Assembly: GCF_900142145.1 (NCBI RefSeq)
Contig: NZ_FQZV01000006.1
Span: forward strand, 1-64,000
Length of the DNA stretch: 64,000 nt
From: Geosporobacter subterraneus DSM 17957
GTDB taxonomy: Bacteria > Bacillota > Clostridia > Peptostreptococcales > Thermotaleaceae
Direction: 5' to 3'
Made by a program: the position numbers and the translations under genes. Shown in pieces: positions 32,379 to 41,645 of this stretch. Position 1 is the stretch's first letter, and every line of letters starts with the position of its first letter. The notes under the pieces are model-generated. The model saw only the letters and a program-made list of their open reading frames with translations. It did no database searches and had not been told where the DNA came from.

Positions 32379-33811
32379 TATTGATAGGTATAGTATCGAA
32401 TCAATCCTTTCACAATAGCTTCTGCTGCCTTGCTCCGAAATTCTTCATCCTTGAGCTTCGCTTCTTCTTCCGGATTGGTTATATAGGCAACTTCAATCTG
32501 TAATGCACTGGTTCTTACTTCTCTTAGGAGAAAAAAGTCTGCTACTTTAACACCCCGGTCTGCTGTTCCTATCCCTTTGGACAATTCTTTAAGGATCTGA
32601 ACTGCCAGTGCCTCTCCATCCTGATCCCCGCGATAATGATATATCTCACTGCCGGATATATTGGGGTTGGCAAAATAATTTTGATGTATGCTTAAAAAGA
32701 AATTTGGCCGGAGATCATTGGCTAGATTTGCACGTTTTCCCAGAGGTACATAGATATCTTCCTTCCTTGTTACAAAAACTTTTGCCCCTGCTTCTTCCAA
32801 TAGATCTGCCACTTTTAATGCAATGCTGAGATTGACATCCTTTTCCCGAAGACCGGTGGGACCTTTTACATCCTCTTCGTTGTCTCCGCCGTGTCCTGGA
32901 TCTACTACAAATATTTTGTCTTTCAAAGGCTTATTTATACTAGGCTGTTCAAATTCTTTGATTTGTATTCCTGTAAAATAATAGTTTAAAATTTCATCGG
33001 CTTTTTTGCCTTCTGCCGCCATCTGATTGGCGCCATATTGACAAAGCCCTAAACCATCTCCCATACCTTGTGTTTCAAATTGAAAGACCGTGGGTTTCCA
33101 GCCAAATCTCGTAGAATTGAGTCCCAATAACTTCATAACTTCTCTTCCCGTAAACTTTTTACCTGCAATCTTAACGGAAACCACTCTTCCACCGTCATCT
33201 CTCTCGATATGATCAAATATTCCTGCCATAGGAACCTCTCTTAAGGGTGAAAGATCCCCTGTTTCAATGTCGAGTTTTTCTTCTAATTCCTTCAGCGTAA
33301 TCTCTTTGATCTCTCGCCACTGGGGAGAGTTTTTACAGTATTCACACAGTACCTTTCTTAAATAAATCACTTTATGGCCTTCTACACACTCTGAGTTTTC
33401 CGTAGCCCCTCCACATGTAGGGTGAACTCTAGGCTCAATGGGTTTATTGTGTATGGTTAGAATGGAATTCTTAGTCTCACGAACTGCGCGATCTATCTTT
33501 CCCCAATATTGCCCAAAATCAGATCCCCAGATTTCCTGCCACTCCGCTTTCGGAAGCCATTTTTCACATTCACCGTTGCACATATCTGCACCCGTATGTC
33601 TGCTGCATCCCTCACCTCCAAAAACTCTGGCTTTTCTGACAATACTTGTTCTGGCAATAATCGCCTGAGCTTTGAGAGCCTCTATTTCAAAGGTTACAGG
33701 CATTTGCGCTGCAACCATTTCTCTTATAAGCTCATCCATAGGTCTTTCAATAATCTGATCTATCCTATGATCATAGATACGAATATTTATGGTTTCTTGC
33801 TTCACATCCAA
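32378..33811 (-). CDS. SpoIID-domain and N-acetylmuramoyl-L-alanine amidase fusion protein
   Basis: A 477-residue protein with two cell-wall domains. Residues about 15-270 are a SpoIID/LytB domain (ALKAQAIIARTSIVRKA, HPTCGGATENSE, GMGDGLGLCQYGANQMA). Residues about 295-475 are an Amidase_3 domain: VVDPGHGGDNE holds the first zinc histidine, FFLSIHQNYF the second, and LQIEVAYITNPEEE the catalytic glutamate. Separate SpoIID and CwlD-like enzymes act on glycan strands and stem peptides during engulfment and cortex synthesis; here both are on one chain. No signal peptide is visible at the TTG start (preceded by GGGGG), which is odd for a wall enzyme. SpoIID transglycosylases usually have an N-terminal membrane segment. 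Confidence 0.88.
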   Translation of the reverse strand: MDVKQETINIRIYDHRIDQIIERPMDELIREMVAAQMPVTFEIEALKAQAIIARTSIVRKARVFGGEGCSRHTGADMCNGECEKWLPKAEWQEIWGSDFGQYWGKIDRAVRETKNSILTIHNKPIEPRVHPTCGGATENSECVEGHKVIYLRKVLCEYCKNSPQWREIKEITLKELEEKLDIETGDLSPLREVPMAGIFDHIERDDGGRVVSVKIAGKKFTGREVMKLLGLNSTRFGWKPTVFQFETQGMGDGLGLCQYGANQMAAEGKKADEILNYYFTGIQIKEFEQPSINKPLKDKIFVVDPGHGGDNEEDVKGPTGLREKDVNLSIALKVADLLEEAGAKVFVTRKEDIYVPLGKRANLANDLRPNFFLSIHQNYFANPNISGSEIYHYRGDQDGEALAVQILKELSKGIGTADRGVKVADFFLLREVRTSALQIEVAYITNPEEEAKLKDEEFRSKAAEAIVKGLIRYYTYQ

Positions 33812-33961
33812 ATTCCTACCCCCTTTTCCCGTGTATTCGGTCTTATGTCTCTGGCAACGGGGTTCACTCTTTTTATGTCAATGATGCAATAACATGACAT
33901 TATAAGAATACAGGGTCTACTCATTCCGTTAGTATGGAGTGTAGAGAGTAGGAGGATGGGA

Positions 33962-34702
33962 TTATATCACCGGCCTGGTTTTTTCTATAATATTCTCCAG
34001 TGTTTCACTATAACCCTCTGCCAAGTATTCCCTCATGATCTGAATCCGCAGCTCTCCGGCCTCTTCTCCATCAAAAACCGTATGGATCAGCCAGCCAATC
34101 AGACCTATGCCGATGGCGTCCTCCGTCAAAAGTCCCCGCATAAAAAATGCAGACTCCATGGTAAAGATGCTGTCAATCATTTTCTGCCGCTGGGGCCGGT
34201 TAATCCGCTTGTGAATCTCAAAGTCTTCACAATATTGGATTTTGTGATGAATCACCTGATCAGGCAAATCAATGCCATAACGATTTTTGTATAACTTTAG
34301 GGTTTGTTTATTCTCAGCCAGCACATTTCTATAGTTCTCCTCATATTCTTCCCTTGTCCAATGGCCGAAAAGACGGCAGTTAAGGGGCCTATAATGATAG
34401 ATACTGCATAAGCCCTCTTCTGTTAAAAAGGGACAATCCTGGGGCTCTACCAGTTCTAAAAAATAAAACCGCAGTATTTTGGGAAATAACTGCTCATACA
34501 GCCTCCTGTTCTCTTGAAGGTAGCGATACAGGTTTAGAAACTCTATATAGTAGGTATTTACCGATTCGCTGCAGCATCGGGTGCAGCCACTGCACTTCCC
34601 CTGGGGAATCGTACGGTAAATTCGGTTGAGGTTTTCAAAGTACCCGCTGTTTTCAGCAGTATTGATAGACTTAATGAGGTCTTTGCTGTTTAGCTTTTTC
34701 AT
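33962..34702 (-). CDS. YkgJ family cysteine-cluster protein
   Basis: About 246 residues. A cysteine cluster CSGCTRCC (near residue 33, pattern CxxCxxCC) and a second cysteine group (CPFLTEEGLCSIYHYRPLNC, near residues 92-111) define the YkgJ/UPF0153 family, thought to bind zinc or an iron-sulfur cluster. The C-terminal 100 residues are helical and not recognised. ATG at 34702 follows AAAGGAG. Function unknown. Confidence 0.85.
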   Translation of the reverse strand: MKKLNSKDLIKSINTAENSGYFENLNRIYRTIPQGKCSGCTRCCSESVNTYYIEFLNLYRYLQENRRLYEQLFPKILRFYFLELVEPQDCPFLTEEGLCSIYHYRPLNCRLFGHWTREEYEENYRNVLAENKQTLKLYKNRYGIDLPDQVIHHKIQYCEDFEIHKRINRPQRQKMIDSIFTMESAFFMRGLLTEDAIGIGLIGWLIHTVFDGEEAGELRIQIMREYLAEGYSETLENIIEKTRPVI

Positions 34703-34805
34703 GTTTAGCTCCTTTAAAAGCAATTTTCTTCCTATATCATTATATCATAATCAGAAATATAGCTATCATTGTTAACATAAAAGTAACAGCTAAAACATCA
34801 CATGC

Positions 34806-34836
34806 AAAAACCCCTCATAGAGCTATGAAGGGTTTT
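34806..34836 (-). terminator. Terminator of the SDR gene
   Basis: AAAACCCTTCATAGC and its near complement pair, followed on the minus strand by five Ts. It lies just after the stop at 34854. Confidence 0.85.
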
Positions 34837-34853
34837 CCCAGGGAGATATATTC

Positions 34854-35594
34854 TTATAGTACTACACCGCCGTCTACACTCAGCACTGTTCCCGTTACAA
34901 ACTTTGCCTCATCCGATGCAAGGTAAACATAGGCATTGGCGATATCCTCCGGATATCCCAAAGTCTTTAGCGGCGATTTGTCTTTCATCATATCCAGTAC
35001 CTTTTCCGGCATCTTCTCTGTCATCGGAGTCATGATAAAGCCTGGCGCTACTGCATTTACCCGGATGCCCTTAGGTCCCAGCTCTTTAGCCCAGGTTTTA
35101 GCCATACCAATAACACCCCACTTGGTTGCAGCATAGTTTGTTTGGCCAAAGTTTCCGTAGATGCCTACGATAGAGGAGGCATTCAATATTACACCATAGC
35201 CCTGCTCGCTCATGACCTTCGCAGCAGCCTGCCCGCAAATAAATACACCCTTTAAGTTTACATTGATTACCTTATCCCATTGTTCCTCTGTCATTTTTAC
35301 CAGCTTGCCGTCTGCGGTGATCCCTGCGTTATTTACTAGGATATCCAACTTGCCATACTTGGTCACTGTTTCTGCAATCATTTTCTCTACCAGTACACCG
35401 TCGGTTACATCCACCTTCATGCCTACAGCCTCTCCACCCATTTGCTTGATTTTCTCTACAACGATTTGAATATCTGCCTCATTCATATCCGCAACAACTA
35501 CTTTGGCCCCTTCTTCTGCAAATCGGATGCATGTAGTTTCTCCTATCCCTCTTCCGCCGCCTGTAACAATCGCTACCTTATCCTTCAATCTCAT
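34854..35594 (-). CDS. SDR oxidoreductase, probable 3-hydroxyacyl-CoA (acetoacetyl-CoA) reductase
   Basis: A 246-residue classical short-chain dehydrogenase of the FabG/PhaB type. TGGGRGIG is the NAD(P) loop, with LVNNAGIT and the catalytic set Ser in NASSIVGIYG, Tyr and Lys in YAATKWG. Acyl-ACP reduction cannot be excluded, but the neighbouring thiolase, CoA-transferase and hydratase make acetoacetyl-CoA/3-hydroxybutyryl-CoA the more likely substrate pair. GAGGAGG precedes the ATG. A -24/-12 promoter and two activator-type palindromes lie upstream, so it belongs to the local sigma-54 regulon. Confidence 0.9.
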   Translation of the reverse strand: MRLKDKVAIVTGGGRGIGETTCIRFAEEGAKVVVADMNEADIQIVVEKIKQMGGEAVGMKVDVTDGVLVEKMIAETVTKYGKLDILVNNAGITADGKLVKMTEEQWDKVINVNLKGVFICGQAAAKVMSEQGYGVILNASSIVGIYGNFGQTNYAATKWGVIGMAKTWAKELGPKGIRVNAVAPGFIMTPMTEKMPEKVLDMMKDKSPLKTLGYPEDIANAYVYLASDEAKFVTGTVLSVDGGVVL

Positions 35595-35641
35595 TATATA
35601 TCCTCCTCACATTGATTAAATATTTACCTGCCTTTTTATTT

Positions 35642-35659
35642 CGCAAAGTTCATGCCAAT
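35642..35659 (-). promoter_or_regulatory. Sigma-54 promoter of the SDR gene
   Basis: On the minus strand TTGGCATGAACTTTGCG: GG and GC elements exactly ten bases apart, matching TGGCAC-N5-TTGCW with one change. It lies about 50 bp before the start codon. Confidence 0.82.
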
Positions 35660-35740
35660 GTGAAAAAAGTTTTCCTTGTAGATTGTTTAGGCTCTACTTT
35701 CCCGGACTTGACTGTGCTTAAAAGATCACAGGAAAGAATG

Positions 35741-35762
35741 AACCGGGATTTGCAGCCCGGTT
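35741..35762 (-). terminator. Terminator of the sigma-54 activator gene
   Basis: AACCGGG-atttgcag-CCCGGTT with a modest T-rich tail on the minus strand, about 110 bp past the activator stop. Confidence 0.5.
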
Positions 35763-35770
35763 TATGGCCT

Positions 35771-35858
35771 TTGTGTACAAAGAATGTACACAACTATATC
35801 GCCAAAATAGAAGAAATAAGATAAAATAAGGCTTTAGTATGTTTACTTTTTGAACACA
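35771..35858 (-). promoter_or_regulatory. Two activator binding palindromes upstream of the SDR promoter
   Basis: TTGTGTACA-AAGAA-TGTACACAA is a perfect palindrome at 35771-35793. ATGTTTA-CTTTT-TGAACAC is a weaker copy at 35839-35857. Their centres are about 130 and 195 bp above the -24/-12 element, where bacterial enhancer proteins bind. The same 7-5-7 motif lies before three other genes of the region. Confidence 0.72.
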
Positions 35859-35872
35859 CGTGGATTACATCG

Positions 35873-37594
35873 TTAATATCCGTACCGTTCAAGCTTTTGA
35901 TATAAACTGGTTCTGCTGATATTTAACCGCTTTGCTGCCTCCTTTTTATTGCCATTTACATTTTTTAGGCATTTCAAAATGATTTCCTTCTCCATCCGAG
36001 CTAAAGTGCTTTGCAAGTCCTCAGTATTTCCACTGGAAACGTTGGCATTTTCAACAATTTTCGGCGGTAAATGATGGGTCTCAATAACCGTTTCTTTATC
36101 CAGCAGGTTTAACGCCCGTTCTAATACATTCTCCAGTTCTCGGACATTTCCCGGCCAGCTGTAATTGGTTAAATAACGCATGGCTTCCTCTGAAATGTTG
36201 GTTACGATAATACCCATATTGTGACACAGCTTATCCACCAGATGTTTTGCCAAAGGTTTAATATCCTGACTCCGTTCTCTAAGGGATGGTATATTTAAAG
36301 TTACTACATTTAGGCGATAATATAAGTCTTCTCTAAATTTCCCTTCCTCTACCATTTTGTCAAGTTTTTTGTTGGTTGCGGCAATGATTCGAACATCAAT
36401 GTTCTTTACAGCATTACCCCCTACCCGCTCAATCTCTTTTTCCTGCAAAACCCGGAGCAGCTTGGCCTGCATTTTCATATCCATATCTCCGATCTCATCC
36501 AGGAAAATACTTCCCTTGTCTGCCAGCTCAAACTTTCCGATTTTTCCACCCTTCTTGGCCCCGGTAAAGGCGCCCTCCTCATAGCCGAACAATTCGGATT
36601 CCAGCAGTTCTGAGGGTATAGCAGCACAGTTTACTTTTATAAAAGGACCATTGGCCCGCATACTCAGGTTGTGAATTGCATGGGCAAACAGCTCCTTTCC
36701 AGTACCGCTTTCTCCAAGAATCAGTACATTGGAGCTTCTTTTTGCTACTTTTTGACTCATGCTTTTCAGCTTTGCAATCCCCGAGCTGACCCCGATGATG
36801 CTTTCGAAGGAATACTTTCCGGCTCTTTCCTTTTTTAGCTCATCCCGATAGTATTCCAGTTCCCTTTCCATATTGGACACTTTCTTTGCCATGGTATAAA
36901 AGTCGCTTATATCTTTAAAGTTTACCTTGCCCACAGCTCCAATGACTTTGCCATCTATGACAATAGGCAGACGGGTAGCAATCATATGATTGCCCTTTAT
37001 TTCCTGTATTTCTCCGATTTCGCTTTTTCCCGTTTTCGCAACAATATGCATCCGTGTATTTGGAATCACCTCTGTAACATGGCGGCCAATGGCGTATTCC
37101 TTACTCAACCCTAAAAAATCTAAGTAGGTCTGGCTCATCATTGTAACCACGCCATTCTTATCCACTAATACCACCCAGTCATAGGCTGTTTCAATGATGG
37201 TTTCCAAAATCTTTGAATGTTCCCGCTCATCGGTTAAGGCTTTATCTATGCGGTTATAGTCTGTGATGTCCTTAAAAAGTGCTAAGGCGCCGATGACCTC
37301 TTCTCCATCAAAAATAGGCAAGCGATTGGCAATGAAGTCTCTGTTGTTTTTGCTAAAATGTACATCTTTTTCCGGCTTTTTTGTAATCATTACCCGGTAC
37401 AATGTGGTGTCCTCAATCAGATTTTTCATCTTATGTCCAATATAGTCCTTGGGATCCACCTCCAGCATAAGGGCAGCAGCATTGTTCAAATAAGTGACAT
37501 TTTCATCCCTGTCGATGACCACAATCCCCTCATCAGATATTTCAATCAATGTATTCAGTGTGTTAAATACATATCCATACTCCTTGCGCTTCAC
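35873..37594 (-). CDS. Sigma-54-dependent activator with two PAS domains
   Basis: A 573-residue enhancer-binding protein. Two PAS domains (about 10-120 and 130-240) form the sensory half. A AAA+ domain follows (about 265-500), with Walker A GESGTGKE, the sigma-54 contact loop [10 protein letters not shown] and Walker [13 protein letters not shown] Fis-type helix-turn-helix ends the chain ([21 protein letters not shown]). Start is GTG after AAGGAGG. The PAS half likely senses a metabolite or redox state; the ligand is unknown. It sits between two genes with -24/-12 promoters and presumably binds the shared palindromes. Confidence 0.94.
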   Translation of the reverse strand: MKRKEYGYVFNTLNTLIEISDEGIVVIDRDENVTYLNNAAALMLEVDPKDYIGHKMKNLIEDTTLYRVMITKKPEKDVHFSKNNRDFIANRLPIFDGEEVIGALALFKDITDYNRIDKALTDEREHSKILETIIETAYDWVVLVDKNGVVTMMSQTYLDFLGLSKEYAIGRHVTEVIPNTRMHIVAKTGKSEIGEIQEIKGNHMIATRLPIVIDGKVIGAVGKVNFKDISDFYTMAKKVSNMERELEYYRDELKKERAGKYSFESIIGVSSGIAKLKSMSQKVAKRSSNVLILGESGTGKELFAHAIHNLSMRANGPFIKVNCAAIPSELLESELFGYEEGAFTGAKKGGKIGKFELADKGSIFLDEIGDMDMKMQAKLLRVLQEKEIERVGGNAVKNIDVRIIAATNKKLDKMVEEGKFREDLYYRLNVVTLNIPSLRERSQDIKPLAKHLVDKLCHNMGIIVTNISEEAMRYLTNYSWPGNVRELENVLERALNLLDKETVIETHHLPPKIVENANVSSGNTEDLQSTLARMEKEIILKCLKNVNGNKKEAAKRLNISRTSLYQKLERYGY

Positions 37595-37645
37595 AGCACT
37601 TACACCTCCTTCACAGGTCTATGTTATCCCGCTGGTGTGAATTGT

Positions 37646-37677
37646 TAAAATAAGGGGGATGCAGTAAAGCATCCCCT
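37646..37677 (-). terminator. Terminator of the thiolase gene
   Basis: GGGGATGC-tttact-GCATCCCC followed by CTTATTTT on the minus strand, directly after the thiolase stop. Confidence 0.85.
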
Positions 37678-37686
37678 ATGCCAAAA

Positions 37687-38865
37687 CTATTTTCTTTCTA
37701 CGATCAATGCAGTTCCCATACCGCCGCCGATACAAAGGGTAGCCAGTCCCCGCTTGGCATCTCTGCGCTTCATTTCATGAAGCAGCGTTACCAGGATTCT
37801 TGCACCACTGGCACCTACAGGGTGTCCAAGAGCAATCGCTCCTCCGTTTACGTTTACTTTCTCATCTTCCAGCTCCAGATCCTTTGCAACCGCAAGGGCT
37901 TGGGCAGCAAAAGCTTCATTGGCTTCTACCAAGTCGATATCTTTAATGGTCAGACCTGCTTTTTGCAGGGCCTTCTTAGATGCTGAAACAGGGCCGATAC
38001 CCATAATGCTTGGATCTACCCCCGTCGTAGCATGGGATACGATGGTAGCTAATGGGGTAATTCCCAGTTCTTCTGCTTTTTCCTTAGACATAATTACAAG
38101 GGCTGCTGCGCCGTCATTGATACCGGAGGCATTTCCGGCTGTAACCGAACCATCTTTCTTAAAGGCAGGCTTCAGTTTTCCTAAAGCTTCAGCGGTAACC
38201 CCTTCTTTGATATATTCATCCTCATCAAATACAGTGATGCCCTTCTTGGTCTTAATTTCCACAGGCACAATCTCTTCTTTAAACTTGCCTTCTTTTTTTG
38301 CCCGTTCTGCTCTGTTCTGACTTCTTGCTGCAAAGGCATCTTGTTCTTCTCTGCTGATTCCCCACTGCTCGGCAACGTTTTCCGCAGTGACACCCATATG
38401 ATAGTTATTAAATACATCAGTTAAGGCATCATAGATCATAGAATCAATAAATTCCCCATGACCCATCTTATGGCCAAATCTCGATTGTTTTACAAGATAT
38501 GGAGCCTGGCTCATGGATTCTGTTCCACCAGCGATTACGATATCATTATCTCCTGTCATAATCGTCTGGGCTGCCAAAGAAACCGTTCTAAGACCGGATC
38601 CGCATAGAATATTAACCGTAGTAGCCGGAACCTCTACAGGGATACCTGCTTTGACTGCCGCTTGTCTTGCAACACCCTGTCCATGTCCTGATTGCAGGAT
38701 GCAGCCTAAATATACCTCATCAACCTGCTCCGGCTTAATACCTGCTCTATGGATAGCTTCTTTCACTACAACGGCTCCTAATTCTGCAGGGGACAATGCT
38801 GCTAAAGTGCCATTAAAACTTCCAATTGCGGTTCTTACCGCACTGGCAATAACAACTTCTTTCAT
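37687..38865 (-). CDS. Acetyl-CoA C-acetyltransferase (thiolase)
   Basis: Reversibly condenses two acetyl-CoA to acetoacetyl-CoA. About 392 residues. The nucleophile cysteine is in [11 protein letters not shown] (near residue 88), the base histidine in [16 protein letters not shown] (near 348) and the second cysteine in [13 protein letters not shown] (near 378). The ATG at 38865 is nine bases from GGAGG. A perfect-spacing sigma-54 promoter and one palindrome stand upstream. With the reductase, CoA-transferase and hydratase it forms a C4 acyl-CoA pathway; the direction (thiolysis for substrate use, or condensation for butyrate or polymer formation) is not decided by sequence. Confidence 0.95.
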   Translation of the reverse strand: MKEVVIASAVRTAIGSFNGTLAALSPAELGAVVVKEAIHRAGIKPEQVDEVYLGCILQSGHGQGVARQAAVKAGIPVEVPATTVNILCGSGLRTVSLAAQTIMTGDNDIVIAGGTESMSQAPYLVKQSRFGHKMGHGEFIDSMIYDALTDVFNNYHMGVTAENVAEQWGISREEQDAFAARSQNRAERAKKEGKFKEEIVPVEIKTKKGITVFDEDEYIKEGVTAEALGKLKPAFKKDGSVTAGNASGINDGAAALVIMSKEKAEELGITPLATIVSHATTGVDPSIMGIGPVSASKKALQKAGLTIKDIDLVEANEAFAAQALAVAKDLELEDEKVNVNGGAIALGHPVGASGARILVTLLHEMKRRDAKRGLATLCIGGGMGTALIVERK

Positions 38866-38915
38866 GATCATACTCCTCCTTAGAAAATTTTATAAAAGGT
38901 TCTACCTGCTATTCA

Positions 38916-38932
38916 TGCAAGTATCCTGCCAA
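38916..38932 (-). promoter_or_regulatory. Sigma-54 promoter of the thiolase gene
   Basis: On the minus strand TTGGCAGGATACTTGCA, with GG and GC ten bases apart. It is about 50 bp before the thiolase start. Confidence 0.85.
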
Positions 38933-39001
38933 TACCTTATTTCTTTCTCATTGTCCTAAGTTCACGGCTAGACATTTTTGTGTATTGGTCTATTTAGATC
39001 T

Positions 39002-39020
39002 ATGTACACTTTTTGTACAC
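39002..39020 (-). promoter_or_regulatory. Activator binding palindrome upstream of the thiolase gene
   Basis: ATGTACA-CTTTT-TGTACAC, centred about 85 bp above the -24 element. It matches the 7-5-7 motif of the other three promoters. The recombinase gene stop codon is only seven bases beyond it. Confidence 0.72.
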
Positions 39021-39026
39021 TTAATA

Positions 39027-40481
39027 TTATACCCTAAATGTATATCTGATTTCTATTTTCTTTTCTTTAAATATTTTAATGGAGTGAATCAGACTTTGTA
39101 CTGTCATAATATCTAATTCTTCCACCCTTAATATTTGTTCCGCTGTATACAATCCATGATTGCTGTCTTTTTCCCTGTCCTTTAGCAATATCTCTCTTCT
39201 GTGCTCAAAAGCATCTATTTCTGCCTGAATTTCCTTAACTTTTTTTTGATAGCTGTCCTCGTCAATGACCTTTTGAAGCAGCAGCTCCAATAATCTTTCC
39301 TTTTTCCCTTCACTCTTTTCAATCATCCGGTTGAAGCTTCTGATCCTCTTTTCATCCCGCTGCTGCCTAACCGCTAATTTGACCTCTTTTAGAAAGGGCT
39401 CTTTAGGGATATGGTTTTGAATCAATCTCCTCAGATCCGTACATACCGCTGTCTTTATCATTTCCTCAGAAATGTATGTACCTCTGCACATTTTTTTTCC
39501 CATTTTATTTACCCTGCCGCACAAATAGGCTTCTCTATCCTTTTTAAAATGCATTTTACTGCCACACTCACCGCAGATCAGCAGATTAGAAAAAAGATGC
39601 TTCTGATAGCCTGTCCGGGCTTGATGCTTCCGTCCCAGCCGGTTTTGTACGCTGTGAAAAATTTGAGGGTCTATAATGGCCTCGTGGGTTTTGGGTACAT
39701 AAATCAGGTCGCCGGCTCGGTTTTCTGTACGCTTGCCCGTCAGTACATCTATGGTTTTCGTTTTATTCTGTACCATATCTCCCATATATACGGGATTGCT
39801 AAGAATCTTGCGGATGGTACTCTGATGCCAGAGCTTGCTGCTGTTGCTCCTTCCTGCCCTCTGCCCCGGCGTCGGATAGCCCTTTTCATTGAGCTCCTTT
39901 GCAATTTTATATAGCCCCAGGCCTTCCAGATACATGCGGAATATTTGCTGCACCACTAGTGTGGATAGATCCCCTGCAGGGATCAATTTATTTTTCCCAT
40001 CCTTCTTATAGCCATAGGGTATCGTACTGCCGTTAAATTCTCCATTTTTTGCTCTGCAGAGCTTTCCAAACCTGATTCGCTCACTCATTTTGACCGATTC
40101 TTTTTGGGCTATAGAAAGCAGCAGGGTAAGCATAAATTCGTCATATTCCTGAGAATCAAAACCATCCTCTATGGTAATAAACCGAATATTTCTTTCTTTT
40201 AATTCTCGAATGATTGTTAAGCCCTCCAAGGTGTTTCGGGCAAATCGGGATATGCTTTTCGTAAGAACTGCATCAAACATTGTCCTTCGGCTGTCGGATA
40301 AAAGCTGCTGCAAGCCTATCCTATTTTTTGTCTGAACACCGCTTTCTCGGTCCTGATAGACCTTATGCAAGCTCCAGCCTCTTTCCTCTACGTACTTTTC
40401 AAAATAGCTTATCTGATGTGCAATACTGGTATTTTGTGTTTCCATTTCTGTAGAAACACGAACGTATACAGCACATCTCAA
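39027..40481 (-). CDS. Serine site-specific recombinase (large resolvase/integrase type)
   Basis: A 484-residue large serine recombinase. The resolvase catalytic domain (about 1-150) shows VYVRVSTEMETQ with the catalytic serine, and SRFARNTLEGL. The Recombinase domain (about 160-260) shows IPYGYKKDGK and the typical STIRKILSNPVYMG. A zinc-ribbon (LLICGECGSKMHF ... YLCGRVNKMGKKMCRG) and a coiled-coil (about 370-430) complete it. Start is TTG after GGAGGG. No prophage or conjugative genes accompany it; with the 33-codon ORF upstream it may be a minimal mobile unit inserted into the sigma-54 region. Direct repeats ACTTAATA flank the pair. Confidence 0.93.
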   Translation of the reverse strand: MRCAVYVRVSTEMETQNTSIAHQISYFEKYVEERGWSLHKVYQDRESGVQTKNRIGLQQLLSDSRRTMFDAVLTKSISRFARNTLEGLTIIRELKERNIRFITIEDGFDSQEYDEFMLTLLLSIAQKESVKMSERIRFGKLCRAKNGEFNGSTIPYGYKKDGKNKLIPAGDLSTLVVQQIFRMYLEGLGLYKIAKELNEKGYPTPGQRAGRSNSSKLWHQSTIRKILSNPVYMGDMVQNKTKTIDVLTGKRTENRAGDLIYVPKTHEAIIDPQIFHSVQNRLGRKHQARTGYQKHLFSNLLICGECGSKMHFKKDREAYLCGRVNKMGKKMCRGTYISEEMIKTAVCTDLRRLIQNHIPKEPFLKEVKLAVRQQRDEKRIRSFNRMIEKSEGKKERLLELLLQKVIDEDSYQKKVKEIQAEIDAFEHRREILLKDREKDSNHGLYTAEQILRVEELDIMTVQSLIHSIKIFKEKKIEIRYTFRV

Positions 40482-40493
40482 AGGCTAACCCTC

Positions 40494-40595
40494 CTATTTA
40501 TTATTCAGCTTTAGGATCAGTAACTCCACAAGGGCCTCCTCTAGGGTTTTTTCCCCTTCAAACAAGCTGATTACTTCGATGGTTTCCTTCTCCAT
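40494..40595 (-). CDS. 33-residue protein coupled to the recombinase gene
   Basis: A short ORF with GGAGG four bases before its ATG, ending 13 bp before the recombinase start. The product is acidic and helical (MEKETIEVISLFEGEKTLEE at the N-terminus, with a Leu-rich end LVELLILKL). Small acidic ORFs of this kind often stand just before serine recombinase genes in Clostridia. A role as a partner or directionality factor is possible but not shown. Confidence 0.6.
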   Translation of the reverse strand: MEKETIEVISLFEGEKTLEEALVELLILKLNNK

Positions 40596-40668
40596 CCTCC
40601 ATCCCCCTAAAACTTTTACTTAATAAATAGTTATGTTCACTTTTTCCAAATAGAATATGTTGATGCAA

Positions 40669-41496
40669 TTAACCTATCTTTTCAGCCACGTCCCGCAATT
40701 TTCCAACCATCGTAGTCAGGGTTTCGACCGTCTTGACGGTTTCTTCACTCATTTTACTTTGTTCCTTCGCTGCATCATGGATCAGTTGACTTTTTTTCTT
40801 TATTACTGCGGAGGTCTGCTCTATATTTAACAAAAATTGTCCTATTTTGTCCACAAAGCCTTTGCTTTCTCCCGAGAGCTTGCGAATTTCTTCCGCTACA
40901 ACCATAAATCCTTTTCCATTCTCACCTACTCTGGCTGCTTCAATGGCTGCATTCAAGCCCAACAGGTTGATTTGGTCTGCAATTTTTTTAATCCCCTTTA
41001 TTAAATCCGATGCGGTTTCCAGCTGCTGCTTAGCCGCTGTGGCTTCACACATCATATCTTCACCAACCTGGTCTAAAATATTGGCTTGTGCAGCGATGCC
41101 CTGCATAGCAGCAAAAACCTCATTAGAAAAATGATTTAAGTCATTGGCCGACTCCATTAGAATATCTTTTTTTGAAGTCTTTATTGCAATATTTATGGTT
41201 CCGATTACCTGCTCTTTTTCTAAAATAGGCTGGCAGTACACAATGTAGGGGACGCCAAATATACTCCTATCCATTTCTCTTCGAATAGGGACTTTTTTTG
41301 TCAGTGCCGCATAGGCTCCAGAGTTTTCCTTGATGATATCGCCGGAGCGAATTCCCAGATCAAAATTCGGCATCCATTTAGCATATATAAAGTTCTGTTT
41401 GTCTGATATAGTCATAAAAATTTCTTCGCCTTGAATGGTTGTTAAAAACCGATAGAAATCTGGAGCCACCTTGATTAATTCATGAATTTTGTCCAT
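40669..41496 (-). CDS. Soluble methyl-accepting chemotaxis-type sensor
   Basis: A 275-residue protein without membrane segments. An N-terminal sensor domain (about 1-110; ends [15 protein letters not shown]) of Cache/GAF-like appearance is joined to a shortened MCP signalling domain (about 115-275) with the hairpin tip [21 protein letters not shown] and [12 protein letters not shown]. Such cytosolic receptors bind CheA and CheW. Its location in a catabolic regulon suggests it may detect the substrate or its metabolic effect. AGAGGAGAAGGG precedes the ATG. It lies 150 bp after the permease gene, past a terminator. Confidence 0.85.
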   Translation of the reverse strand: MDKIHELIKVAPDFYRFLTTIQGEEIFMTISDKQNFIYAKWMPNFDLGIRSGDIIKENSGAYAALTKKVPIRREMDRSIFGVPYIVYCQPILEKEQVIGTINIAIKTSKKDILMESANDLNHFSNEVFAAMQGIAAQANILDQVGEDMMCEATAAKQQLETASDLIKGIKKIADQINLLGLNAAIEAARVGENGKGFMVVAEEIRKLSGESKGFVDKIGQFLLNIEQTSAVIKKKSQLIHDAAKEQSKMSEETVKTVETLTTMVGKLRDVAEKIG

Positions 41497-41587
41497 AGAT
41501 CCCTTCTCCTCTATATGTTCTTCAAATGATCCTCCTCAGCTTTACTACCGGGTGCATCAAATTTCAGAAGCTACGAAAGGTACAAAT

Positions 41588-41620
41588 AGCACAAACCCTA
41601 ATAATGACAGGATTTGTGCT
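41588..41620 (-). terminator. Terminator of the GntP permease gene
   Basis: AGCACAAATCCT and AGGGTTTGTGCT pair with one mismatch, followed by ATTTG on the minus strand. Some read-through to the sensor gene is possible. Confidence 0.6.
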
Positions 41621-41645
41621 ATTGCCTTTTGCTTATGTCTTTATT

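Noticed and set aside
40632-40650. Fifth activator palindrome upstream of the recombinase
   Set aside because: Only the left half (ATGTTCA-CTTTT) matches. The right half does not, and no -24/-12 promoter is nearby. It is kept only as a clue to the insertion.
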